A stretch of DNA of 23,542 nucleotides, taken from positions 1 to 23,542 of the forward strand of contig CAYSXI010000073.1 of assembly GCA_964434955.1 (NCBI GenBank), read 5' to 3'. Of the stretch, positions 15,192-21,829 are shown piece by piece. The position numbers were made by a program, and so were the translations under genes. The notes beneath the pieces were generated by a model that did not search any database, had not been told where the DNA came from, and worked only from the letters and a program-made list of their open reading frames with translations. The stretch is from JANQLU01 sp964434955 (GTDB lineage: Bacteria > Planctomycetota > Planctomycetia > Pirellulales > Pirellulaceae). Within the stretch, counting starts at the first letter, position 1, and each line of letters starts with the position of its first letter.

Positions 15192-16001
15192 ATGATTCGA
15201 TTCACTTGGTTTGCTTCTTGTATCATTTCGATTGCCATGGTGTGCCAAATCGGAGTGGCACAGAAAATCAGCTACTCCGAATACGCGGACAACAAGAAAA
15301 TCGAGAAGAACCTCTCGCTCAAAGTGAAGCTACAGTTTGAAGACACAGAGTTTCGAAAGGTCCTTCGGGCTTTTCATGATCAAACGGAGATTCCAGTTCA
15401 CTTGAGCCAGTCGGCGATTGACGCGGGGCTTGGAGAGCGTGACCTTTGCAACCTCAGCTTTGATGAGATGAGTGCAAGATCTGCACTGAGACTTTTCCTG
15501 AACAAGTACGATTGCACGTATGTGATTCATTCCGGCGTCGTTGAAATCATGACCGTGGATCAAGCGGACAAGAAGGAACTTATTCGGGTTTATTCTTGTC
15601 AGGCCCTGGTCAAGAAATTTGAGCCCCGAATCCTCGAGGTTCCCTATTACCAGGGTAAGCGGATGGATACGTCAAATTTGATCGATGGAAAAACGGCCCA
15701 AGCCAAAGCCGAGGACGCGAAAAAGCTAAAAGACACTGTCAAGAACGAGGAAGTCACCAAAGGCGATCAGGAGAACGGTTATTTTGTTTTTCGAAAAAGT
15801 CTGACTCCCGGCCAACATTTGGCGCATGTGATTACGAGTTCGATTGAACCCGGATCCTGGAAGGATAATGGTGGCACCGGAACGATTTCTGAAGTGAATG
15901 GTGTCTTGATCATTCAACACAGCCAGAGGATTCACCATCGCATCAAGCAGATGATTGAAATTTTGCGAATGGAGTTGATTGAAGAGCAACAAGGGAAATG
16001 A
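15192..16001 (+). CDS. Secreted STN-domain protein, paralog 2
   Basis: The 269-residue product repeats the layout of its upstream neighbour: signal peptide (cleavage near GVAQ, residue 24), STN-like domain (LQFEDTEFRKVLRAFHDQT, QSAIDAGLG at 73-81, ALRLFLNKYDCTYVI), a charged linker, and the C-terminal motif SWKDNGGTGTISEVNG, then IHHRIKQMI. The start has a strong AGGAGA 6 bp upstream and follows the first gene by 9 bp, so the two are co-transcribed. The linker lacks the Q/P-rich insertion of paralog 1. A strong terminator follows 10 bp after the stop. Substrate or partner is unknown; a link to the T2SS secretin is possible only by domain analogy. Confidence 0.8.
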   Translation: MIRFTWFASCIISIAMVCQIGVAQKISYSEYADNKKIEKNLSLKVKLQFEDTEFRKVLRAFHDQTEIPVHLSQSAIDAGLGERDLCNLSFDEMSARSALRLFLNKYDCTYVIHSGVVEIMTVDQADKKELIRVYSCQALVKKFEPRILEVPYYQGKRMDTSNLIDGKTAQAKAEDAKKLKDTVKNEEVTKGDQENGYFVFRKSLTPGQHLAHVITSSIEPGSWKDNGGTGTISEVNGVLIIQHSQRIHHRIKQMIEILRMELIEEQQGK

Positions 16002-16011
16002 GTGTATGACG

Positions 16012-16045
16012 GGTCAGCGACCGATTTTCGGCGCTGACCTTTTTT
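16012..16045 (+). terminator. Rho-independent terminator after the STN pair
   Basis: GGTCAGCG (16012-16019) pairs with CGCTGACC (16032-16039), and an inner CCGA/TCGG stem extends the hairpin. It is followed by TTTTTT at 16040-16045. The T-tract is on the plus strand only, so it ends the STN transcript, not priA. Confidence 0.9.
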
Positions 16046-16082
16046 ATTTGCGCCGACGATCGGTTTTGGTTGTGGTGGGAAC

Positions 16083-16345
16083 CACTCGCTTGCGCTTCGT
16101 GCTTGTATGTTGTTAGGGCTCAAATTCACTCGCTTGCGCTTCGTGCTTGTATGGTGCGGGGTTGGTACGAGGTGAGTTGGCGGTGGTGCTGTAACAGTGT
16201 CGGTTGATTGCGCCCTAAAAACTGTCGGGAACCACTCGCTTGCGCTTCGTGCTCGTAGGTTGTTGGGGCCGAATTCACTCGCTTGCGCTTCGTGCTTGTA
16301 GGTTGTTAGGTCCCGAATTCACTCGCTTGCGCTTTCGTGCTTGTA
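16083..16345 (+). repeat. Array of five dispersed-repeat copies
   Basis: Copies lie at 16083-16107, 16127-16151, 16233-16257 (one C for T), 16276-16300 and 16320-16345 (one inserted T). Starts are 44, 106, 43 and 44 bp apart, so two sub-arrays are in a 43-44 bp tandem register. The 18-19 bp between copies are themselves similar (GTTGTT.GG ... AATT). GGGAAC precedes the first copy of each sub-array. This fills the 368-bp gap between the convergent STN pair and priA, beyond the terminator. Confidence 0.9.
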
Positions 16346-16369
16346 TGGGTTCGGGTTGGCAAGGTCGAG

Positions 16370-18700
16370 TCAGAGCATGTCCTGCGGATCGATGTCGACG
16401 ATCCACTGAATCTCGGAGGGAGTTACCAATTCCTGATTGAGTCGGCGGAAGATTCCGGAGTAAATGGAAGGGTCCCCGATTTCATGTTGGGTTGCCCGCG
16501 AATCCAACAAACAGTGGTAGCGAAACTTGCCACGCAACTTCTCAACCGGGGCGGGTGCGGGACCGAGCACATTGATTTCATTGCCTGATTGCTCGATCAG
16601 TTCTTTCAGTTTTTCCGCAAGCGCATCGGCAAAATCTTCGACCTGTTTTTCTTGCTCGCCGCGAATCACGACTCGAGCCATTTTGCCGAAGGGCGGGTAG
16701 CCGTATTGCTGCCTTTGTTTCAGCTCAAAGTTCGCGAAGCGAATGAAATTGTGTTCGGTTGCAGCCGCAATGGCTGGATGTTCGGGCGAGAAAGTCTGCA
16801 CCAAAACCCGCCCGCCCTTTTCTCCGCGCCCGCTTCGACCGGCAACTTGGGTGACCAATTGAAAAGTCCGTTCGGGAGCGCGAAAGTCGGGGAAGTGCAA
16901 CGCCGTGTCGGCATTGATCACACCGACCAACGTCACATTTGGAAAATCCAGGCCCTTGGCAATCATCTGGGTCCCAAGCAGGATCTGTGTTTTGCCCGCC
17001 CGAAACTCGTCCAGTGCTTTTTCGTGACTTCCCGGTTTCTGCATCGTATCGGTGTCCATCCGAACACATTGCACGTCAGGAAATCGCGAGTTGATTTCCA
17101 GCTCAAGTTTCTGCGTGCCCAATCCCGTGAAGCGGATATCCAGACTGCGGCAACTGGGGTCGGGACATTCCTGCGGCTGCGGTGCCTGATGGTCGCAATA
17201 ATGACAAACGATTTTGTTTCCCGTACGGTGGTGCGTCATGGGAATCGAACAATCAGGGCATTCCACAACGTTCCCGCAGGCCGGACACTGGATCGAGGTC
17301 GAGTAGCCACGACGATTCAAGAGCAAGATCACCTGCCCTCCCCCTTCGAGACTTTGGCGAATCGCCGAATGCAATTGGCGGCTGACGGCACCTCGTGATT
17401 GACGGCTTTTGAATTCGGCGCGCAAATCGATGGTGCCGACATCCGGAAGTGGTCGATCGAGTACGCGTCGAGGCAATGAAAGTTTCGTAAATCGTTTTTC
17501 GCTTGCGGCATCCCAACTTTCGAGTGCCGGTGTGGCGGACCCGAGCAACAATGGCACCGAATTCCGTTTCGCTCTCCAGAGCGCAACGTCCCGCGCATGG
17601 TATCGTGGAGCGCTGTCTTGCTTAAAGCTGGCGTCATGCTCTTCATCGATGACAATTATCCCAAGCTGCGGCGTTGGCGCGAAAATGGCACTTCGGGCAC
17701 CGATCACCACCTGGATCTGGCCACTCGCGATTTCTTTCCAGTGCCAAGCCCTCTCGCCCGCGCTCATGTGGCTGTGCAACACAGCAACACGATCAAACCG
17801 AGCGCGGAATCGCCGCCGCGTTTGCGGAGTCAGACTGATCTCCGGCACAAGCACGATTGCCTGTCGGCCGAAACTCAAAACCTCTTCAATGGCTTTGATG
17901 TAGACCTCCGTTTTGCCGCTACCTGTAATCCCGTGAACCAGGAACGTTTCGTGCCGCAGGTCTTTGACCGCTTCGCCAACGCGATCGAGAGCATTTTGCT
18001 GATCCGGATTTGCAATGAACCCGGATTCACGTTGCTCAACGGGAACGGAATGGTCCTTCTGCCAAACCCGCTTTGAGGCCGTTACGATCAGATTCTTGTT
18101 GCGCAGCAACTTGATCGGCGCTTGCGTGCACCCGCTGGTTTCGGCAAGCTCACCAATGGTCAGCGGCTCACCGGCATCCCGAAGCGTTTGAATGATTCGA
18201 CGCTGCGTTTTGGTTAACTTGATCGTGTCAAAGTCACGGATGACTTCTTCCGAGGGTTTCAGAAAAAGGATCTCGCGGGTTCCTGACTGGTCACGAACGC
18301 CGGGCGGGATGACGGATTCAATCACGGAGCCCAATTGGCAAACGTAGTAATTCGAAATCCACTTGGCCAGGTCGAGCAGCTCCGGATTCACGAGCGGCTT
18401 GGCATCAACCAACGACTGAATATTCTTTAACTTGCTTGAGTTGACTTCGCTCGCATTCTTATCGCCCGGTCGAATGAGCTCGATGCAATAACCTTCCAGC
18501 GTTCGATTGCCCCGACCCAAAGGAACTTTGACGCGCATCCCGGGCTGAAGATGTTGAACCTGTTCTGCCGGAACGCGGTAGTCGTAAGGTCCAAAAGGCG
18601 GAACGGTGAACACAATGCGCGCGGCCACCCAATCGTCCTGATCGTCCAACTCCCAGGGCGCGGGTTCGGTGTGAAACAAGTCTCGCTGCTGTTTGGCCAT
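16370..18700 (-). CDS. priA: Primosomal replication-restart helicase PriA
   Basis: PriA recognises stalled forks and reloads the replisome. With the start at 18700 (MAKQQRDLFH) the product is 776 residues, normal for the family. The N-terminal DNA-binding domain covers about 1-200 (FTVPPFGPYDYRVP). Walker A is GITGSGKT at 257-264 and the DEEH box is at 352-355. Eight zinc-binding cysteines lie at 472, 475, 481, 484, 499, 502, 512 and 517, inserted in the helicase core as expected. The C-terminal helicase motifs GTQMIAKGLDFPNVTLV and QVAGRSGRG are intact. ATG 18721 would add seven residues; the frame stays open to 18892 but that would overlap the divergent channel gene. The gene ends 25 bp from the repeat array. 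Confidence 0.97.
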   Translation of the reverse strand: MAKQQRDLFHTEPAPWELDDQDDWVAARIVFTVPPFGPYDYRVPAEQVQHLQPGMRVKVPLGRGNRTLEGYCIELIRPGDKNASEVNSSKLKNIQSLVDAKPLVNPELLDLAKWISNYYVCQLGSVIESVIPPGVRDQSGTREILFLKPSEEVIRDFDTIKLTKTQRRIIQTLRDAGEPLTIGELAETSGCTQAPIKLLRNKNLIVTASKRVWQKDHSVPVEQRESGFIANPDQQNALDRVGEAVKDLRHETFLVHGITGSGKTEVYIKAIEEVLSFGRQAIVLVPEISLTPQTRRRFRARFDRVAVLHSHMSAGERAWHWKEIASGQIQVVIGARSAIFAPTPQLGIIVIDEEHDASFKQDSAPRYHARDVALWRAKRNSVPLLLGSATPALESWDAASEKRFTKLSLPRRVLDRPLPDVGTIDLRAEFKSRQSRGAVSRQLHSAIRQSLEGGGQVILLLNRRGYSTSIQCPACGNVVECPDCSIPMTHHRTGNKIVCHYCDHQAPQPQECPDPSCRSLDIRFTGLGTQKLELEINSRFPDVQCVRMDTDTMQKPGSHEKALDEFRAGKTQILLGTQMIAKGLDFPNVTLVGVINADTALHFPDFRAPERTFQLVTQVAGRSGRGEKGGRVLVQTFSPEHPAIAAATEHNFIRFANFELKQRQQYGYPPFGKMARVVIRGEQEKQVEDFADALAEKLKELIEQSGNEINVLGPAPAPVEKLRGKFRYHCLLDSRATQHEIGDPSIYSGIFRRLNQELVTPSEIQWIVDIDPQDML

Positions 18701-18803
18701 TGGGCCATGATAAAGTCGCATTGTGAATTCTTGAAGCAGATGCCTCGCGGTCGGCCTGACTCGGAGTGTAGAATGACCTATCGAGTCAAAGGCGAGCAAA
18801 AGA

Positions 18804-19508
18804 ATGTCAGATACGGAACAGAATCCAGCGGAGCTTTGGCGGGCGCTTGTATGCGAAGCGGTCGGCACTTTCTTCCTGGTATTGATCGGCACCGGGGCAA
18901 TCGTCGTCGATCAGGTCTCCGGTGGGGCGATTGGCCACGTTGGCATTTCGCTTTGTTTTGGCATCGTCGTCTGCGTTGTTATTTACAGCGTCGGCTCGAT
19001 CTCGGGCGCTCATATCAATCCCGCTGTGTCGATCGGATTTTTCGCGACAGGCGAGATTGGGCTCGTCAAACTGGTTTGCTACATCTTGTCACAACTGCTC
19101 GGCGCATTGGTGGCGAGCTTGCTGGTTTTTTTTCTGTTCCCCGAAGCAACGGGATACGGCGCTACGCTGCCAAACGAAACGATCCCTGGCACCAACCCGG
19201 TTGTCCTTTGCCTGGTATTTGAATTCGTACTGACGTTTATCCTGATGTGGGTGATTCTCGCCGTGACAACGCCCGACCATCCCAACGGAAGCTACGCGGG
19301 ACTGGTGATTGGCCTGGTGATTGCCATGGAGGCATTGATGGGCGGTCCCATTTGCGGCGCTTCGATGAACCCGGCCCGCTCGATTGCTCCGGCGGTGGTG
19401 GGAGGCCAACTCCAACATCTTTGGATTTACCTTTTGGCTCCCGTGGCAGGTGCTTTGGCGGCAAGCCTGGTTGGACCGATGGTTTTGGGTGACCGGAACG
19501 TCGACTAG
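18804..19508 (+). CDS. Aquaporin-family (MIP) channel
   Basis: The 234-residue product has six membrane helices and two half-helices with NPA motifs: GAHINPAV (NPA 72-74) and GASMNPARS (NPA 189-191). Length and first NPA region resemble bacterial AqpZ. The selectivity-filter positions, aligned by eye with E. coli AqpZ F43, H174, T183 and R189, read F52, A177, A186 and R192, so the pore lacks the water-specific histidine. It could therefore pass glycerol or other small neutral solutes as well as water. It is transcribed divergently from priA, and nadD starts 37 bp downstream, possibly in the same transcript. Confidence 0.95.
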   Translation: MSDTEQNPAELWRALVCEAVGTFFLVLIGTGAIVVDQVSGGAIGHVGISLCFGIVVCVVIYSVGSISGAHINPAVSIGFFATGEIGLVKLVCYILSQLLGALVASLLVFFLFPEATGYGATLPNETIPGTNPVVLCLVFEFVLTFILMWVILAVTTPDHPNGSYAGLVIGLVIAMEALMGGPICGASMNPARSIAPAVVGGQLQHLWIYLLAPVAGALAASLVGPMVLGDRNVD

Positions 19509-19545
19509 TTTCTTCCTTGGACCGATCAAATTGAGGCAGTACTTC

Positions 19546-20166
19546 ATGGCGCGAATCGGAGTGTTTGGCGGAAGCTTCGACCCAATCCATCAGGGGCATC
19601 TGATTCTTGCGGAACGTTGCCGGGACAAGGCCAGATTGGATGCCGTCCTTTTCGTCCCGGCCTTTCGATCACCACTGAAAGACCGACCTCAGATTTCCGA
19701 TGCCCAACGATTGGAGATTTTGAAACTGGCAATTGCCGGCCATGAATCGTTTCAGATTTCAATGTTTGAGATTGAGCGGGAAGAACCCAGCTTTACCGTT
19801 GATACGCTTCGGCACCTTGCCTCGGAGCATCCACAAGACGAGCTTTTCTTCCTGATGGGTGCCGACTCGCTCGCCGAATTCCATCGATGGCGCGACCCGC
19901 AGGAAATCTGCAAACTGTCCACGTTACTGATTGTTGGAAGGCCAAATGCGAACGAGCCAAATTTCGAGGTATTGGCGGAGATGCTGGACGAAGGCGCGAT
20001 TGCTTCGGTCAAAAATCAGCTGATTGAGTCCCCCCTGGTCGACATAAGCAGCACCGAAATCCGAAGAAGGGTCGCCAGCGCCGAAAGCATTCGTTTCCTT
20101 TTGCCTCGAAGTGTGGAAAAATACATCGAGACGCAGAAGCTTTATTCCGCCCCCGGTTCCAAATAG
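19546..20166 (+). CDS. nadD: Nicotinate-nucleotide adenylyltransferase NadD
   Basis: NadD converts nicotinate mononucleotide and ATP to deamido-NAD in NAD biosynthesis. The 206-residue product shows the nucleotidyltransferase signature GGSFDPIHQGH (8-18), MGADSLAEFHRW (104-115) and the ISSTEIR motif (167-173), all intact. ATG 19546 begins the typical MARIGVFGGSFDP; GAGG lies about 10 bp upstream. The frame stays open to 19384 but that is inside the channel gene. It is followed after 7 bp by a small gene, probably co-transcribed. Confidence 0.97.
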   Translation: MARIGVFGGSFDPIHQGHLILAERCRDKARLDAVLFVPAFRSPLKDRPQISDAQRLEILKLAIAGHESFQISMFEIEREEPSFTVDTLRHLASEHPQDELFFLMGADSLAEFHRWRDPQEICKLSTLLIVGRPNANEPNFEVLAEMLDEGAIASVKNQLIESPLVDISSTEIRRRVASAESIRFLLPRSVEKYIETQKLYSAPGSK

Positions 20167-20173
20167 CCTTAAC

Positions 20174-20467
20174 ATGCCTGACGGCCAGTTACGTTATCGA
20201 GACTTTGTTCCCAAGCAAATCGAAGCGCCCGGTTTATTTGCCGCGGGGGAACATGAAACGTTTGATGATGCCGTCGAAGCCGCCAATCAATGGCTGGTCG
20301 AATCGCAAGTCAAATTAATCTGCATCGAAACCGTTGTTCTTCCCAACATTTGGAGCCGTTGGGAACACGGTTCGAATGATGCGTCACTGGGAACCAGCGG
20401 TGAATCTCCCAGCCGTTGGCATCAAATCCTGCGCGTTTGGTTTCAAGAGTCAACTCGCGCCAGTTGA
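20174..20467 (+). CDS. Small hypothetical protein downstream of nadD
   Basis: This 97-residue soluble protein starts 7 bp after nadD (MPDGQLRYRDFVPKQ). It has an acidic region with TFDDAVEAANQWLVES, the strand-like VKLICIETVVLP, and a tryptophan-rich C-terminal half (NIWSRWEHG ... RWHQILRVWFQES). No signal peptide or membrane segment is seen. No family is recognised; tight spacing to nadD argues that it is a real, co-expressed gene. The in-frame extension to 20111 overlaps nadD and is discarded. Confidence 0.65.
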   Translation: MPDGQLRYRDFVPKQIEAPGLFAAGEHETFDDAVEAANQWLVESQVKLICIETVVLPNIWSRWEHGSNDASLGTSGESPSRWHQILRVWFQESTRAS

Positions 20468-20536
20468 GCATTAATCGGCGAAACCGCGAAACGGGCACTC
20501 GGCTATGAATTGTCTTTTGAACAATGCCTTCAATGA

Positions 20537-20782
20537 TCAAGCCGCTTTGCGTATTGCCGTGGTTTGCGGTGTCATCTCGGCGGTGAATTCTTCCAGCGCC
20601 GTTTCGACTTGTTCGGCTTGATCAGATACCGAAAGTGCCAAGTCAATGAAAAGCCAATACCGCCCGGCAAACCAGCAGACACCTCCGTGCTTGCCTTCCA
20701 GATATTCGTGGCGAATATGGATTCCAAGCTGACCAGCTTTACGAATCAACAGGTTCAGTTTTTGAACAGTTCGCATATGCAC
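20537..20782 (-). CDS. Small hypothetical protein
   Basis: The 81-residue product (ATG 20776, MRTVQKLN, is an equal start) has a basic N-terminal half (KLNLLIRKAGQLGIHIRHEYLEG), a cysteine- and tryptophan-containing middle (GGVCWFAGRYWLFIDLAL) and an acidic helical C-terminus (EQVETALEEFTAEM). The composition is protein-like and the gene occupies a space with no competitor. I think similar short proteins occur in other planctomycetes, but that is recollection. It converges with the gene at 20174 and diverges from the histidine kinase. Function unknown. Confidence 0.6.
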   Translation of the reverse strand: MHMRTVQKLNLLIRKAGQLGIHIRHEYLEGKHGGVCWFAGRYWLFIDLALSVSDQAEQVETALEEFTAEMTPQTTAIRKAA

Positions 20783-20907
20783 GCCTTTTGCTGACTTCCC
20801 TTTCGACCGTGAGGATTATAGGGAGATGCGTTTTAGATTCCCATACGAATCGACGATACGAAAAAGAGAGGCTCTCGTGTCTCATGGCGAATAGGCAATC
20901 CGGGTAA

Positions 20908-21822
20908 ATGATGTCAACTAGCCCGACTTTGCAAGCGACACGAGTGTCGTCCCGATTCGCAACCGTCTCGACTAGCAAACCAGGAATCACCGTGTCCAAG
21001 AATCCTGCCGACCTTCAGCAACTCGAAAATGAAAACAAGATGCTTCGTGAGCAGCTCGCGCAAGCACAGAAAATGACAGCACTTGGGGAGTTGGTCGGCA
21101 CAACCACCCACGAATTCAACAATGTCCTGATGACCATCCTCAACTATGCCAAGCTGGGATTGCGAAACAAGGACGAGGCAAGTCGCGACAAAGCGCTCAA
21201 CAAGATTCTGGCGGCGGGCGAGCGAGCTGCAAAGATTACGCACAATGTTTTGGGCATGGCGAAAAATCGCGGCTGCGATTTCGAGCCGACTTGCCTCAAA
21301 ACGATCATTACCGATTCGCTATTTCTGCTCGAAAAGGAAATGCAAAAATACCGAATCGCGCTCGAAGTTGAACTTGGCGAAGTGCCCGAGGTTCGCGCGA
21401 TTGGAAATCAGATTCAACAGATTCTTGTCAACCTGTTGATCAACGCGCGTCAGGCGATTGTCGAGCATGGCCGAATCACAATTCGGCTTGAGGAAAGAAA
21501 AGATGAAAAAATGGTCGCGATGATTGTGCGTGATTTTGGGCCCGGCATGGCGCCTGAAAAGTTGCGAAAGATCTTTGATCCTTACTTCACGACCAAAGAA
21601 GGCCCGGATGAAACGGGGCGAGGCGGAACCGGCCTGGGGCTTTCCGCTTGCAAGGATATTGTCGAGGCACACCAAGGCAAGATTCGTGTTGAGAGCTCGG
21701 TCGGCAAAGGCACCTGCTTCACGATCATGCTGCCGATTGCCGAATCGACGGCGGAAGTCCAAACACCGCATCTAAAATTCGGCCAGGCGATTTCATTCCC
21801 GCCCGCCAATGCGAATCAATAA
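20908..21822 (+). CDS. Soluble sensor histidine kinase, NtrB-like
   Basis: The 304-residue product has no membrane segment. A coiled coil at about 35-55 (LQQLENENKMLREQLAQAQK) leads into the dimerisation domain with phospho-acceptor His68 in THEFNN. The ATPase domain has N-box NLLINARQAI (175-184), G1 DFGPGM (209-214), F-box IFDPYFTTK (222-230) and G2 GTGLGL (240-245), all intact. The pattern resembles NtrB-type kinases. No input domain is evident beyond the first 30 polar residues, and no response regulator is in the window, so its partner must be encoded elsewhere. ATG 20911 is an equal start. It converges with recG, 7 bp apart. Confidence 0.95.
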   Translation: MMSTSPTLQATRVSSRFATVSTSKPGITVSKNPADLQQLENENKMLREQLAQAQKMTALGELVGTTTHEFNNVLMTILNYAKLGLRNKDEASRDKALNKILAAGERAAKITHNVLGMAKNRGCDFEPTCLKTIITDSLFLLEKEMQKYRIALEVELGEVPEVRAIGNQIQQILVNLLINARQAIVEHGRITIRLEERKDEKMVAMIVRDFGPGMAPEKLRKIFDPYFTTKEGPDETGRGGTGLGLSACKDIVEAHQGKIRVESSVGKGTCFTIMLPIAESTAEVQTPHLKFGQAISFPPANANQ

Positions 21823-21829
21823 GCGCGGT

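Noticed and set aside
16083..16345. CRISPR array
   Set aside because: The intervals between repeats are only 18-19 bp and similar to each other, one gap is 81 bp, there are no cas genes, and single copies occur elsewhere.
16589..17398. 269-codon plus-strand ORF
   Set aside because: It is antisense to the conserved core of priA.
18551..19222. 223-codon plus-strand ORF
   Set aside because: It is another frame over the priA 5' end and the aquaporin gene; the aquaporin frame has both NPA motifs.
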